64,000 nt of DNA from positions 1 to 64,000 of the forward strand of contig JAGIBN010000007.1 in assembly GCA_017744315.1 (NCBI GenBank), in the 5' to 3' direction. Shown piece by piece: positions 44,065 to 55,304 of the stretch. The position numbers were made by a program, and so were the translations under genes. The notes under the pieces are model-generated. The model was not told the origin of the DNA. It did not search any database and saw nothing but the letters and a program-made list of their open reading frames with translations. This DNA is from Porphyrobacter sp. GTDB taxonomy: Bacteria; Pseudomonadota; Alphaproteobacteria; Sphingomonadales; Sphingomonadaceae. Numbering within the stretch: the stretch's first letter is position 1; every line of letters starts with the position of its first letter.

Positions 44065-44454
44065 ATGAAGCTATCACTGGCCCTGACGCTGCCCCTAGCC
44101 CTCGCCGCCTGCGCCACTACGCCGGTACCCACCGAACCACAGGATGGCATCGCTCGGGCCGAGCTCAATGACAGGGTCTATGTCGACGGGCCCTACGTCA
44201 CTCCGCTTGCCGTGCTCGAAGACAGCCGCTGCCCGATGAATGCGCGTTGCATCTGGGCCGGACGGACACGCCTGTCGATCAAGGTAGACCTTGGCTCCCG
44301 CAGCGAGACACACGAGATTTCGACGGACAAGCCAATCCAGGTTGCGGACGGGCAGCTCTCCTTGGTCGAGGTGCAGCCCGACCTCATGGCTGGCGAGCAG
44401 CCCGGGCCGCAGAAGCCCTATCGCTTCGGCTTTAGATTTGCCGGAGGGATCTAG
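44065..44454 (+). CDS. Small lipoprotein with EDSRCP...C motif (paralog B)
   Basis: Lipobox [32 protein letters not shown]...; stop overlaps pgk stop via CTAG. Confidence 0.75.
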   Translation: MKLSLALTLPLALAACATTPVPTEPQDGIARAELNDRVYVDGPYVTPLAVLEDSRCPMNARCIWAGRTRLSIKVDLGSRSETHEISTDKPIQVADGQLSLVEVQPDLMAGEQPGPQKPYRFGFRFAGGI

Positions 44455-45653
44455 GCCCGCTCCAGCGCCGCGACGCCCGGAAGCTCGCGGCCTTCCATCC
44501 ATTCGAGGAACGCACCGCCTGCGGTGGACACGTAGCTGAACTGTTCCGCCACGCCGGCGTGATTGAGTGCCGCAACGGTGTCCCCACCACCGGCTACCGA
44601 AATCAACGAACCCTCACTGGTAAGGGCGGCGGCAGTCTTCGCCAGAGCCACGGTCGCGGCATCGAAAGGCGGCGTTTCGAACGCCCCTAACGGACCGTTC
44701 CACACCAAGGTCCGGCAAGTCTTGAGCGCATCGCCCAGGGCCTCGACTGCCTGCGGTCCCACGTCGAGGATCATCTCGTCAGCCGCGACTTCATGGACGT
44801 TGCACACGCGCAAGCTGGGCGGATTGGCGGCAAACTCCTTCGCCACCACGACGTCATAGGGCAAATGCACCGCACAGCCCGCGGCGTCCGCTGCGTCGAG
44901 GATCGCCTCGGCCTTCGCGGCAAGATCGTGCTCGCACAGGCTCTTGCCCACATCGATTCCGCGCGCGGCCAGGAAGGTGTTGGCCATGCCTCCGCCGATG
45001 ATCAGGTGATCGACCCGGCTGACGAGGTGTTCGAGCACGGCGAGCTTGGTCGAGACCTTTGCCCCGCCGACGACCGCAGCGACAGGCTTCTGAGGGCTGC
45101 CCAACGCCTTCCCCAGCGCCTCCAGCTCAGCCTGCATCGCACGACCGGCGTAGGCGGGCAGCAGGTGCGCCAGGCCCTCCGTCGTGGCGTGCGCGCGGTG
45201 AGAGGCGGAAAACGCGTCGTTGACGTAGAAATCGCCGTTGTCGGCAATGGCCTGGGCGAATTCCCGATCGTTCTTTTCCTCGCCGGGCCAGAAGCGGGTG
45301 TTCTCCAGCAGGCCGATGTCGCCCGGCCGCAGGATACCTATCGACTGTTCCACTACAGGCCCCGCCACTTCGGGAATGAACATCACCTCGCGCCCGAGCA
45401 CGCCTTCGACTGCGCCCTGGATCAGGCTGGTCGACAGGGTCGAGTGGCGCTCTCCTTTCGGACGCCCGAAATGAGCGAGCAGAAGGACCTTGGCCCCCGC
45501 ATCGGCCAGTTCGAGAATCGTCGGAGCAACGGCACGAGCGCGCGTGAGATCGGTCGCACGGCCATCGCTCATCGGCAGGTTGAGGTCGACGCGAACCAAC
45601 GCGACCTTGCCGCGAATGTCACCGAGGTCGTCGAGAGTGCGGAACGTAGCCAT
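44451..45653 (-). CDS. pgk: Phosphoglycerate kinase
   Basis: [60 protein letters not shown]. Confidence 0.97.
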   Translation of the reverse strand: MATFRTLDDLGDIRGKVALVRVDLNLPMSDGRATDLTRARAVAPTILELADAGAKVLLLAHFGRPKGERHSTLSTSLIQGAVEGVLGREVMFIPEVAGPVVEQSIGILRPGDIGLLENTRFWPGEEKNDREFAQAIADNGDFYVNDAFSASHRAHATTEGLAHLLPAYAGRAMQAELEALGKALGSPQKPVAAVVGGAKVSTKLAVLEHLVSRVDHLIIGGGMANTFLAARGIDVGKSLCEHDLAAKAEAILDAADAAGCAVHLPYDVVVAKEFAANPPSLRVCNVHEVAADEMILDVGPQAVEALGDALKTCRTLVWNGPLGAFETPPFDAATVALAKTAAALTSEGSLISVAGGGDTVAALNHAGVAEQFSYVSTAGGAFLEWMEGRELPGVAALERA

Positions 45654-46114
45654 CAGATAATCCTTATCTCGTCACCTACAGCGACTTCGCCGTCTTCGAT
45701 CACACGCGCCAGGAAGCCGCCGCGCCAGTCAGGCATCATGGCCGCTTTCAAGCCATCATGCAGAGCATCCATGCGACTGCAGGGATCGCATTCGCCCGTC
45801 ACCTCGAGCACCAGCGTGCCACCGATCTGTACCCGAGTTCCGAGCTCGCGCGGGATGCGCAGGCCTTCGACCAGCAAGTTTCTGCGGGATTCCGACCAAT
45901 CGATCGATGCGTCCGCCTGAACCAGCGCAACGCGCCAGCAATCGGCTTCGATCAAGGAGACCTGCCGCTCACGCCCGGGCTTCCTCGATGAAGCAGCGCC
46001 GCGCGAGTCTCCGTGCAGGCCGTGCCCGACACTGACCGATACGGAGCCGAGTGTTTCTATCGGCCCCTTGGGCTGACTGTGTCGGGCGATTCCCGCGAGT
46101 TTTCCGGTTGTCAT
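45653..46114 (-). CDS. MOSC domain-containing protein
   Basis: [13 protein letters not shown]...RQVSLIEAD...[24 protein letters not shown]. Confidence 0.85.
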   Translation of the reverse strand: MTTGKLAGIARHSQPKGPIETLGSVSVSVGHGLHGDSRGAASSRKPGRERQVSLIEADCWRVALVQADASIDWSESRRNLLVEGLRIPRELGTRVQIGGTLVLEVTGECDPCSRMDALHDGLKAAMMPDWRGGFLARVIEDGEVAVGDEIRII

Positions 46115-46197
46115 CACGCAGACCTGGCGCCAGCCCCTTTCGTCATTCCCCCCAAGGTTCGCCCCAGGTTCGAGGGAATGACGAATAGCGTATCGGG

Positions 46198-47205
46198 TCA
46201 GAGGAACTTCGTCATCACCCCGGCGGTGTCGATCATGCGGTTCGAGAAGCCCCACTCGTTGTCGTACCACGAGACCACGCGGGCAAGCTTGCCCTCGAGA
46301 ACTGCGGTTTCGAGGCTGTCGACCGTCGAGCTGGCGGGCTGATGGTTGAAGTCGCTGCTGACGAGCGGCAGGTCGGTGTAGTCGAGCACGCCCTTCATCT
46401 TGCCTTCGGCAGCAGCCTTGAGCGCGGCGTTCAACTCTTCCGCCGTCGTATCGCGGCCAGGCGTAAAGACCAGGTCGATGAGGCTGACGTTCGGCGTCGG
46501 CACGCGGACCGAAGAACCGTCGAGCTTGCCCTTGAGCTCCGGCAGCACCAGGCCGACCGCGCGAGCGGCGCCGGTGGTCGTCGGGATCATGTTCACCGCC
46601 CCGGCACGCGCCCGGCGCAGGTCCGAGTGGATCTGGTCGAGCATGCGTTGGTCGTTGGTGTAGCTGTGGACCGTCGTCATGAAGCCGCGCTCGATACCCA
46701 CGGTATCGTTGAGCACCTTGGCCACCGGCGCCAGGCAGTTGGTGGTGCAGCTGGCGTTCGAGACGATCACGTCATCGGCGGTCAGGGTGTCCTGGTTCAC
46801 GCCGAAAACGATGGTCTTGGAAACGCCGGTCGCCGGGGCCGAGATCAGCACTCGCTTGGCGCCCGCGGTCAGGTGCGGACGGCTTGCTTCGTCGGACTGG
46901 AAGAAGCCCGTGCACTCAAGCACGAGCTCGACGCCCATTTCCTTGTGCGGCAGCTTGCCCGGATCGCGCTCTTTCGTGACGGCGATGCGCTTGCCGTTGA
47001 CGGTGATGCTGTCACCGTCCGAGGTCACCACACCGGGAAAGCGGCCGTGGGTCGAATCGTGAGCAAACAGCAGGGCGTTGGCCTTGGCGTCGGCCAGGTC
47101 GTTGATCGCGACCAGGTCGAGGTCGTGGTCGGTGCGCTCGAGAATGGCGCGGGCAACCAGCCGTCCAATGCGCCCGAAACCGTTGATCGCAACCTTAGTC
47201 GCCAT
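46198..47205 (-). CDS. gap: Type I glyceraldehyde-3-phosphate dehydrogenase
   Basis: [46 protein letters not shown]. Confidence 0.98.
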   Translation of the reverse strand: MATKVAINGFGRIGRLVARAILERTDHDLDLVAINDLADAKANALLFAHDSTHGRFPGVVTSDGDSITVNGKRIAVTKERDPGKLPHKEMGVELVLECTGFFQSDEASRPHLTAGAKRVLISAPATGVSKTIVFGVNQDTLTADDVIVSNASCTTNCLAPVAKVLNDTVGIERGFMTTVHSYTNDQRMLDQIHSDLRRARAGAVNMIPTTTGAARAVGLVLPELKGKLDGSSVRVPTPNVSLIDLVFTPGRDTTAEELNAALKAAAEGKMKGVLDYTDLPLVSSDFNHQPASSTVDSLETAVLEGKLARVVSWYDNEWGFSNRMIDTAGVMTKFL

Positions 47206-47219
47206 ACCAAGTACTCCTG

Positions 47220-49202
47220 TTAAACTGCCAGTTTGTCTTTGATTTTCGGAACGATCGCTTCAGCCGAGAAGCCGAAGTGACGGAACAACACTTCCGCGGG
47301 CGCCGAAGCGCCAAAGCGGTCGAGCCCGATGGCCAGGCCATCGTTGCCGATGAAGCGATCCCAGCCAAGCGTCACGCCGGCTTCGACCGAAACCTTGAGC
47401 GTGTCCGCCGGAAGCAAGTCACGACGGAAGGCTTCGTCCTGTGCTTCGAACAGTTCCATGCAGGGCATTGAAACCACGTCGGCGCCGATGCCTTCGCTTT
47501 CGAGCTGCTCGGCGCATGCGATCGCGACGTGCACTTCGGAGCCGGTAGCCATGATCACGACCTTGCGCTCCGCCGTAGCGGCACGGAGGCGGTAGGCACC
47601 ACGAGCGCTGCGGTTCTCAGCTCCACCATCGGTGCGCACCGGCGGCAGGTTCTGGCGGGTCAAAGAGAGCACCGACGGCGTCTTCGGCGTGCCCAGCGCG
47701 AGCGCCCAGCACTCCGCCGTCTCGATCGCGTCCGCCGGGCGGAACACGTTGAGATTGGGGATCAGGCGCAAGCTCATGACATGCTCGATCGGCTGGTGCG
47801 TCGGACCGTCTTCGCCGAGGCCGATCGAATCGTGTGTCAGCACATAAACGACGCGCACCTGCTGCAGAGCCGAAAGGCGGATCGCGTTGCGGCAGTAGTC
47901 GGAGAACACCAGGAAGGTCCCGCCGTAGGGAACGACGCCGCCATGTAGCGCCATGCCGTTCATCGCAGCGGCCATGCCGAATTCGCGGATGCCGTAGTAG
48001 AGGTAACGGCCCGAATAATCGTTCTTCGAGAACGGCTTGGTCGACGAAGTTTTGGTGTTGTTCGAACCCGTAAGGTCGGCCGAACCGCCGATCAGCTGCG
48101 GCAGCTGCTGGGTCAGCGGCTCGAGCGCCATCTCCGAAGCCTTGCGCGAGGCAACCTTGGGCGGATCCTTGGCGAGCGCCGCAATATGCGGCTCGAGGAT
48201 CGGCGGCGCGAGGCTGGCGATTTCGCTCAGTTGGCCTTCGAACTCGTCCTTAAGTGCGTTGCCACCGAGGCGGCCCTGCCAAGCACGATTGGCTTCCGCA
48301 CCCTTGGCACCGAGCGAGCGCCAGTCGACCATGATGTCCGCCGGAATCTCGAAGGCCGGGGCGTCCCACTTGAGATAGACGCGCGCCGCTGCTATCTCAT
48401 CCGCACCGAGCGGGTTGCCGTGCACGGCCGAGGTGCCCTGCTTGTTCGGAGCACCCTTGCCGATCACGGTCTTGCAGGCGACCAGCGACGGGCGCGGATC
48501 GGCCTTGGCTTCGGCCAGAGCTCGGCGAATGTCGGCCGGGTCGTGACCGTCGCAGGCTACGGTGTGCCAGCCCGTCGCACGATAGCGCGCGGGAATGTCT
48601 TCGCTCGTCGAAAGGTCGGTGTGACCATCGATCGTAACGTCGTTGTCGTCCCACAGCACGATCAGGCGACCGAGGCCGAGGTGCCCGGCGAGACCGATCG
48701 CTTCGTGGTTGATGCCTTCCATCAGGCAGCCGTCACCGGCGACGACCCAGGTGTGATGGTCGACCAGATCGTCACCGAACTTGGCGTTGAGGTGGCGTTC
48801 GGCGATGGCCATGCCAACAGCCATGGCCAGACCCTGACCAAGCGGGCCGGTCGTAGCCTCGACACCATCGAGCAGGAAATTCTCCGGGTGGCCGGCGCAG
48901 GGGCTGCCGAGTTGCCGGAAGTTGCGGATGTCATCCATCGTCGGCCGCTCGTAACCCGTCAGGTGGAGCAGCGCGTAGATCAGCATCGAGCCATGGCCGG
49001 CCGAGAGCACGAAGCGGTCACGGTCGGGCCACTTCGGATCGGCCGGATCGAACTTCAGGAATTCGGACCACAACACCGTAGCGACGTCGGCCATGCCCAT
49101 CGGCATGCCGGGGTGTCCGATGTTGGCCGCCTGGACCGCGTCCATCGAAAGGGCGCGAATGGCGTTCGCCATCGGCGCGAGACGGGCGGGATCAAGGCTC
49201 AT
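47220..49202 (-). CDS. tkt: Transketolase
   Basis: [74 protein letters not shown]. Confidence 0.98.
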   Translation of the reverse strand: MSLDPARLAPMANAIRALSMDAVQAANIGHPGMPMGMADVATVLWSEFLKFDPADPKWPDRDRFVLSAGHGSMLIYALLHLTGYERPTMDDIRNFRQLGSPCAGHPENFLLDGVEATTGPLGQGLAMAVGMAIAERHLNAKFGDDLVDHHTWVVAGDGCLMEGINHEAIGLAGHLGLGRLIVLWDDNDVTIDGHTDLSTSEDIPARYRATGWHTVACDGHDPADIRRALAEAKADPRPSLVACKTVIGKGAPNKQGTSAVHGNPLGADEIAAARVYLKWDAPAFEIPADIMVDWRSLGAKGAEANRAWQGRLGGNALKDEFEGQLSEIASLAPPILEPHIAALAKDPPKVASRKASEMALEPLTQQLPQLIGGSADLTGSNNTKTSSTKPFSKNDYSGRYLYYGIREFGMAAAMNGMALHGGVVPYGGTFLVFSDYCRNAIRLSALQQVRVVYVLTHDSIGLGEDGPTHQPIEHVMSLRLIPNLNVFRPADAIETAECWALALGTPKTPSVLSLTRQNLPPVRTDGGAENRSARGAYRLRAATAERKVVIMATGSEVHVAIACAEQLESEGIGADVVSMPCMELFEAQDEAFRRDLLPADTLKVSVEAGVTLGWDRFIGNDGLAIGLDRFGASAPAEVLFRHFGFSAEAIVPKIKDKLAV

Positions 49203-49399
49203 GCAGGTGCTCCGGACTGTTATGGGAATCAAAGGCCCGATTCGAACCCCGACTCGATTGCCGCGCTCCTTGGGATACGCCCCGCCCCCGGTCAAGCACG
49301 GCACCACAGGCCGCGCCTGTTCCGGGATGCCGAGGTTTATTCACAGGTCTTCCGGCCAACGCTTTGCCCCTAAAGGGACTTTCCGCTAATTCGGCGAAC

Positions 49400-49594
49400 A
49401 TGGCGGGAGATCGCATCGCGCAAGCGCTGGCTAGAATCGACGCTGCGGCAAACCGGATAGAGGCCGCGGCGCAAAGTTCGGCGAGCGCCGTTGGCAGTTC
49501 GCCCGAACTTCAGAGAAAGTATGATGCGCTTCGAAGCGAAGCCGGCGCTGCGCTGGCCGAGCTCGATCGCCTCATCGGGACGCTTGAGGCATGA
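49400..49594 (+). CDS. Small coiled-coil protein upstream of zapA
   Basis: MAGDRIAQALARIDAAANRIEAAAQSS...LQRKYDALRSEAGAALAELDRLIGTLEA; ATGA overlap with zapA. Confidence 0.75.
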   Translation: MAGDRIAQALARIDAAANRIEAAAQSSASAVGSSPELQRKYDALRSEAGAALAELDRLIGTLEA

Positions 49595-49908
49595 GCAACG
49601 TCACCGTCTCGATCGTCGGGCGTAGCTACACCGTGGCATGCGATCCAGGCCAGGAAGGGCATATCAGCCGACTCGCCCGCTCGATCGACAGCAAGCTCAA
49701 GGACATCCCCAACCTCGCCGGACAGGCCGAATCCCGGGCGCTGTTATTCGCAGCCTTGTTGTTGGCGGACGAACTGCACGAGTTGCAGTCACGCGCGCCT
49801 GCTGCAGCGCCGACAGATGACGCGCAAACTGCTGAGGCGTTGGAAACTCTGGCCGAAAAGCTCGAAGGACTCGCGGCCCGTCTTGAGAACGCGACGCCGA
49901 ACGCCTAA
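49591..49908 (+). CDS. zapA: Cell division protein ZapA
   Basis: VTVSIVGRSYTVACDPGQEGHISRLARSIDSKLKDI. Confidence 0.9.
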   Translation: MSNVTVSIVGRSYTVACDPGQEGHISRLARSIDSKLKDIPNLAGQAESRALLFAALLLADELHELQSRAPAAAPTDDAQTAEALETLAEKLEGLAARLENATPNA

Positions 49909-49914
49909 GTAGGT

Positions 49915-50090
49915 CTTGGCGGGACTGCCCGGCACGAGCCGTCAGTGAATATCCCTGAGGCTATAAGCAATCCATGGGAGCTGTCCCTGCCCGGATCGCG
50001 GGTTCGTCCCGAGGTTCGGTGCATACGGCGCCCACCTGACGTTGAGGCGTCAGAGGATTTCCCGGCAACGACCCATGGTGGTTCCGTCAC
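49915..50090 (+). ncRNA. ssrS: 6S RNA (boundaries approximate)
   Basis: Non-coding interval exactly between zapA and fau (conserved ssrS synteny); long-range pairing CCATGGG (49973-49979) with CCCATGG near 50080. Confidence 0.7.
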
Positions 50091-50151
50091 TTCCCCACCA
50101 CAAACTCTTCGTTTCTCGACTCTGCCATGATCGAACGGCAGAGTCGGGCCC

Positions 50152-50736
50152 ATGTCCGACGTCATCGACCTGAAGAAGCAGCTGCGGACCGAACTCCGCC
50201 GCAAGCGCCGCGAACACGCCGAAGCCCTCCCCGCAGAGGTCAGCGCGCTGGTATTCAATCGTCCGCCTGGAAAATTGCTGGACCTGGTTCCCGAGAGTGC
50301 CACGATCGGGCTCTATCGTTCCGACATCGGTGAGGCGCCCTCACGCGGCTACATTCGGTTCTTCTTCGAGCGCGGCCATCGAATCGCGCTGCCGCGGGTG
50401 ACCACGCTCGACAAGCCGATGGAATTCCGCCTGCACAGCGATCCGTACGAGGAAAGCGATCTCGAAAGCGGCGTGTGGGGATTGCGCCAGCCCGGCCTCG
50501 ATGCGCCCGTGGTTGTGCCCGAGGTGCTGTTCATGCCGCTGGTCGGCTTCACCGCCCAGGGCGACCGCCTGGGCCAGGGTGGCGGATATTACGACCGCTT
50601 CCTTGGCGCCCACCCGCAGACCATCGCGATCGGCATGGCGTGGGACGTACAGGAAGTTCCGGAACTGCCGATCGAACTGCACGACATGCGTCTGAGCGCT
50701 ATCGTCACCCCGACACGGGTGCTGGGACCGTTCTGA
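50152..50736 (+). CDS. 5-formyltetrahydrofolate cyclo-ligase
   Basis: LKKQLRTELRRKRREHAEALPAE, RLGQGGGYYDRFL. Confidence 0.92.
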   Translation: MSDVIDLKKQLRTELRRKRREHAEALPAEVSALVFNRPPGKLLDLVPESATIGLYRSDIGEAPSRGYIRFFFERGHRIALPRVTTLDKPMEFRLHSDPYEESDLESGVWGLRQPGLDAPVVVPEVLFMPLVGFTAQGDRLGQGGGYYDRFLGAHPQTIAIGMAWDVQEVPELPIELHDMRLSAIVTPTRVLGPF

Positions 50737-50948
50737 TGCGCGAGAAGCCCACACTGCGCATTCCGCTTGGCGTGCTGGCGCTGCTGTTCGGCCTGGCGCT
50801 CTACGCGGCGGCAGTCGTCTGGGTCTCGCCATGGATCGAACAACTGCACACGCTGTTGCAGGCGGTCGTCTACCTGACGCTCGGCGTGGCCTGGCTGCTG
50901 CCGCTGAGGCGCTTCCTGATCTGGATGGAAACCGGCCGCTGGGGCTGA
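50736..50948 (+). CDS. DUF2842 small membrane protein
   Basis: MREKPTLRIPLGVLALLFGLALYAAAVVWVSPWI...YLTLGVAWLLPLRRFLIWMETGRW; TGATG overlap with cyclo-ligase gene. Confidence 0.85.
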   Translation: MREKPTLRIPLGVLALLFGLALYAAAVVWVSPWIEQLHTLLQAVVYLTLGVAWLLPLRRFLIWMETGRWG

Positions 50949-50985
50949 TTGGCGGCGTTCGATCGAACTGCCGAAAGGTCCCAAG

Positions 50986-51062
<77 letters not shown>

Positions 51063-51253
51063 GTATTTAGGCGTTGCACCGCTTGGGAGCAGCGCCACTA
51101 GGGGAGCGTTTCAGGGCTGTCAACAGCCCTCCGCAAACATATCTTGGGCTTGGCGCGCACCGCACAAATTGCGCTCTCGTTAACCATATTTTTCCGAGTT
51201 GAGTCCAACCCGGGCCGCGGTTGCGGCGACTGCCGCGTGGGAGAGTGGGGACC

Positions 51254-51643
51254 ATGCGTTGGGCGATAGCGATGGCGGCTCTGGTCGCCGCAACACCTTT
51301 AAGCGCGCAACGAATCGCGATCGATCGTTCGGTTTACGTTGAGCGCTCGGTCGGCGGCGCGATGCAGATCGAGCCCGCGACTCAATTGCTGCGCGGGGAC
51401 CGCGTCGTGACAATTCTCAGCTGGGACGCTCCGGCGGAGGGATCATACACGGTCGTAAGCCCGGTACCCGCCGGTCTCGCGATCCAGAGCGCGAGTCATC
51501 CGAACGTCGAAATTTCGCGGGACGGAGGGCGCTCTTGGCAGCGCCTTGCAGATCCACGCCGCATTCCGGACGGCACGACGCACCTGCGCTGGCGCCTGGA
51601 GGGCAGCGCGGGCCGCCTTAGCTATCGCTCTGTCGTCCGCTAG
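51254..51643 (+). CDS. Hypothetical secreted protein
   Basis: Signal peptide MRWAIAMAALVAATPLSAQ; VERSVGGAMQIEPATQLLRGDRVVTILSW. Confidence 0.65.
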   Translation: MRWAIAMAALVAATPLSAQRIAIDRSVYVERSVGGAMQIEPATQLLRGDRVVTILSWDAPAEGSYTVVSPVPAGLAIQSASHPNVEISRDGGRSWQRLADPRRIPDGTTHLRWRLEGSAGRLSYRSVVR

Positions 51644-51649
51644 CTCGGC

Positions 51650-52969
51650 TCAATTGGCCAGCAGGAGAACCGGGGTCTCGATCAGTCGCCTGACCTCCTG
51701 CACGAAAGCGGCAGCATCGTAGCCATCAACCACCCGATGATCACAGCTGATCGAAAGGTTCATCAGCTTTCGCTTCTCAACCCGCTCATGCCCCATGCCA
51801 TCAGGCACGAACATCGGCCGTTCGACGATGCGGTTCGGCGCGAGAATCGCCACTTCGGGTCGATTGATCACCGGCGTCGAAGCGATTCCTCCAAGCGGAC
51901 CGAGCGAGGTAACCGTGAACGTCGAGCCTGACAGTTCGTCCGACTTCGCCTTCCCCTCCCTTGCCGCCTCCGACAAACGCAGGATCTCAGCCGCCAGCTG
52001 CCACAGGTTCAACGACTGTGCGTCACGAATGACCGGGACCATCAGGCCCGCGTCGGTCATGGTCGCCATGCCCAGGTGCACCGCGCCGTGGCGAGTCACG
52101 ATGCCAGCCTCGTCGTCATAGCGGGCGTTGAGCATCGGAAACTTCGGCAACGCGCGGCAGACCGCGACGATCAGCAGTGGCAGCAGCGTAAGCTTGGGCC
52201 GGGAGCCGCGATTGTCGTTGAGGTCGGCCCGGACTTTTTCGAGCTCGGTGACGTCGCATTCCTCAACGTAAGTGAAATGCGGGATGTTGCGCTTCGAGGC
52301 CGCCATGTTCTCGGCAATGCGACGGCGCAGGCCAACAACCTTTATCACCTGGTCCTGTCCAGTGATGCCAGCTGGGGCATACCCGCTAGCACCGCCGTAA
52401 GAGATGAAGGCGTCGAGATCGGCGTGGCGGATTCGCTCACCTTCGGCCGGACGGACGTCGGACAATTCGATGCCGAGTTCCTTTGCTCGGGCCCGAACGG
52501 CCGGGCTGGCGAGGACTTTGGCGGCAGCCTTGGCCGCCCTAGCCACGGTAGGTGGCGGGCTTGGCCTGGGTGCCTGGGCGGCCGCAGGACGAATGGGCTC
52601 AGGCCGGGTAGCGGGCTGTTCAGGAGGAGGTGGCGGTGGCGCTGGTGCTGGCGGCGGCGAGACCTCAACGACCTTTTCCGCTAACTCCGCTCGTGCAGAG
52701 CCAGTCGAAGGACGCTCCTCGACCTCGCCCTCAACCTCCAGCACGACCAGTGGCGAGCCGATGGCGATGACATCGCCTACCTCCCCCGCGACTTCGAGCA
52801 CTACCCCGGCCCGCGGGCTTTCCATCTCGACGGTGGCCTTGTCGGTCATCAGATCGGCGAGGCGCCCATCCTCCTCGACCCGATCACCGACCTTGATATG
52901 CCAGGCGACGATTTCGGCCTCGGCGATACCTTCGCCAATGTCCGGAAGTCTGAAAGTGAAGCGCCCCAT
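51650..52969 (-). CDS. Branched-chain 2-oxoacid dehydrogenase E2 (dihydrolipoamide acyltransferase)
   Basis: Lipoyl domain (DLMTDKATVEMESPRAGVV), Pro-rich linkers, catalytic SCDHRVVDGYDAAAF. Confidence 0.94.
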   Translation of the reverse strand: MGRFTFRLPDIGEGIAEAEIVAWHIKVGDRVEEDGRLADLMTDKATVEMESPRAGVVLEVAGEVGDVIAIGSPLVVLEVEGEVEERPSTGSARAELAEKVVEVSPPPAPAPPPPPPEQPATRPEPIRPAAAQAPRPSPPPTVARAAKAAAKVLASPAVRARAKELGIELSDVRPAEGERIRHADLDAFISYGGASGYAPAGITGQDQVIKVVGLRRRIAENMAASKRNIPHFTYVEECDVTELEKVRADLNDNRGSRPKLTLLPLLIVAVCRALPKFPMLNARYDDEAGIVTRHGAVHLGMATMTDAGLMVPVIRDAQSLNLWQLAAEILRLSEAAREGKAKSDELSGSTFTVTSLGPLGGIASTPVINRPEVAILAPNRIVERPMFVPDGMGHERVEKRKLMNLSISCDHRVVDGYDAAAFVQEVRRLIETPVLLLAN

Positions 52970-52971
52970 CC

Positions 52972-54036
52972 CTACGCCTCCAGCAGCTTGTCGATGGCCT
53001 CGCCCACGCGGATCGGGCCAGGGAAATAGGCCCATTCCAGACTATGCGGGTACGGCGTGTCGAAACCGGTTACGCGCTCTACCGGCGCCTCGAGGTGATA
53101 GAAGCACCGCTCCTGCACCAGCGCAGCCAATTCGGCGCCGAAGCCCGAGGTCCGCGTCGCTTCGTGCAGGACGAGGCATTTGCCGGTCTTTTCCACGGAG
53201 TTTTCCACAGCCTCGATGTCGAGTGGAACGAGCGTGCGCAAGTCGATGATCTCGGCATCGACACCCTTCTCCCTGCAGACCCCCTCCGCCACATGGACCA
53301 TCGTGCCATAGGCGAGAATTGTCAGCGCCGAGCCTTCGCGCACGATCCGCGCTTTGCCGAGCGGGATGGAATAGTAACCTTCAGGCACCCGCGCGTCCGG
53401 ATGGTCTTTCCAGGGTCGGGTAGGACGGTCGTAATAGCCATCGAACGGGCCATTGTAGATTCGCTTGGGCTCGAAGAAGATCACCGGATCGTCGTCCTCG
53501 ATCGCCGCGATCAGCAGGCCTTTGGCGTCATGCGGAGTACTTGGCACCACCGTCTTGAGCCCCGCGACGTGCGTAAAGAGCGCTTCCGGGCTCTGGCTAT
53601 GCGTCTGCCCGCCGAAGATGCCGCCGCCGAAGGGGCTGCGAACCGTGAGCGGAGCGATGAACTCCCCAGCCGAACGATAACGCAGCCGAGCCGCCTCGCT
53701 GATCAACTGGTCGAGGCCGGGGTAGATGTAGTCCGCGAACTGAATTTCGGGCACGGGCCGAAGCCCATAGGCGCCCATGCCCACCGCCACGCCGATGATG
53801 CCGCATTCGCTGATGGGCGTGTCGAACACACGGGTGCGCCCGTGCTTCTCCTGCAAACCGGCGGTGCAACGGAAGACCCCGCCGAAATAGCCGATATCCT
53901 CGCCCATCAGGATCACGTCCGGATCACGCTCAAGCATGGTGTCGAGCGCGTCATTGATCGCCTCGATCATGGTCAGACTACGGGCCGGAGCCTCGGATAG
54001 GGTGACCGGCTCATCGTCCGTGGTTAGTCGGGCCAC
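52972..54036 (-). CDS. Branched-chain 2-oxoacid dehydrogenase E1 beta subunit
   Basis: MIEAINDALDTMLERDPDVILMGEDIGYFGGVFRCTAGLQEKHG. Confidence 0.94.
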   Translation of the reverse strand: MARLTTDDEPVTLSEAPARSLTMIEAINDALDTMLERDPDVILMGEDIGYFGGVFRCTAGLQEKHGRTRVFDTPISECGIIGVAVGMGAYGLRPVPEIQFADYIYPGLDQLISEAARLRYRSAGEFIAPLTVRSPFGGGIFGGQTHSQSPEALFTHVAGLKTVVPSTPHDAKGLLIAAIEDDDPVIFFEPKRIYNGPFDGYYDRPTRPWKDHPDARVPEGYYSIPLGKARIVREGSALTILAYGTMVHVAEGVCREKGVDAEIIDLRTLVPLDIEAVENSVEKTGKCLVLHEATRTSGFGAELAALVQERCFYHLEAPVERVTGFDTPYPHSLEWAYFPGPIRVGEAIDKLLEA

Positions 54037-55304
54037 TTGATCTGCCTTTCCCGGATCGCCTGCTCGGCCTGTTCCTCAAGATGCCAGGGCAACTCCTCGA
54101 ACACGTCCTCGAACATCGTGTGGAACGGATGGTGGAGACCATGGCCCAGGATACCGTTCTTCTCGGCTTCGCGCTGGGCTTCCTTAACCTCTTCGTCGAG
54201 CTCGCGCTCGAGCGCGACATGTCGCTCCTCCGACCACTCGCCGATGGCGATGAGGTGCGCTTTCAGCCGCTCGATCGGATCGCCAAGCGGCCATTGCTCG
54301 CGCTCGTATGCGCTGCGGTAGACGTTGGGATCGTCGGAAGTGGAATGCCCCTCCCCGCGATAGGTGAAGAACTCGATCAGCGTCGGCCCAGCGTTCGAAC
54401 GAGCGCGGTCGGCGGCCCAACGTTCCGCGGCATAGACCGCCAGAGCGTCGTTGCCATCCACCCGAAGCCCGGCAATCCCATAACCTATGGCTCTAGCAGC
54501 GAACGTGGCTCGCTCTGCCCCGGCGATGCCCGAGAAGCTCGAGATGGCCCACTGGTTGTTGATCACGTTGAAGATTACCGGCGCGTTGTAGACCGCAGCG
54601 AAAGTCAGGGCGGAATGGAAGTCGCCCTCAGCCGTGGAGCCTTCCCCTACCCAGCCGGCGGCAATTTTGCTGTCGCCCTTGATCGCACTGGCCATGGCGA
54701 AACCGGTCGCCTGCGGAAGTTGCGTGGCGAGATTCCCCGAGATCGTGAAGAAATTCGCCGAACGAGCCGAATAAAGGATCGGCAGCTGTCGGCCTTTCAG
54801 CCGGTCCGCACGGTTGGAGTAGATCTGATTGACCATCTCGAGAATCGGATAGTCGCGGGCGATCAGGCAGCCCTGCTGACGATACGAGGGAAAGATCATG
54901 TCCTCGAAATCGAGCGCCCGGGTAGCCGCGACCGAAGTCGCCTCCTCCCCGGTGCATTTCAGGTAGAAGCTGGTCTTCCCCTGCCGCTGGGCACGATACA
55001 TCCGATTGTCGAAGGTCCGCACCAAGGTCATTTCGCGCAAGATCTGGCGCATGGCATCGGGCAAGAGGCGCGGATCCCACGGTCCGTGGGCCTGGTTGTC
55101 GCTGCCCAGCACCCGAATCATGTCGTTGCAGAGCGGGAAAGTGTCCGAGGCCGGGCCCGTTTCGTCAGGGCGTGGTTGCGCGCCCGCCTGAGGGATTGCG
55201 AGATCGGAAAAGTCTACCGCGTCCCCAGGACGAAACTTCGGTTCGGGGACGTGGAGCGACAACATTGGTCGGTTGGCTCCGGCATCCGCCTTCTTCCTGA
55301 CCAT
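54024..55304 (-). CDS. Branched-chain 2-oxoacid dehydrogenase E1 alpha subunit
   Basis: KTSFYLKCTGEEATSVAATRALDFEDMIFPSYRQQG, GWVGEGSTAEGDFHSALTFAAVYNAPVIFNVINNQWAISS; GGAGGTGAGG ribosome site before ATG 55304. Confidence 0.94.
   Translation of the reverse strand: MVRKKADAGANRPMLSLHVPEPKFRPGDAVDFSDLAIPQAGAQPRPDETGPASDTFPLCNDMIRVLGSDNQAHGPWDPRLLPDAMRQILREMTLVRTFDNRMYRAQRQGKTSFYLKCTGEEATSVAATRALDFEDMIFPSYRQQGCLIARDYPILEMVNQIYSNRADRLKGRQLPILYSARSANFFTISGNLATQLPQATGFAMASAIKGDSKIAAGWVGEGSTAEGDFHSALTFAAVYNAPVIFNVINNQWAISSFSGIAGAERATFAARAIGYGIAGLRVDGNDALAVYAAERWAADRARSNAGPTLIEFFTYRGEGHSTSDDPNVYRSAYEREQWPLGDPIERLKAHLIAIGEWSEERHVALERELDEEVKEAQREAEKNGILGHGLHHPFHTMFEDVFEELPWHLEEQAEQAIRERQIKWPD

Noticed and set aside
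44793-49373. Long plus ORFs opposite pgk, gap and tkt
   Set aside because: Antisense shadows of core glycolytic genes.
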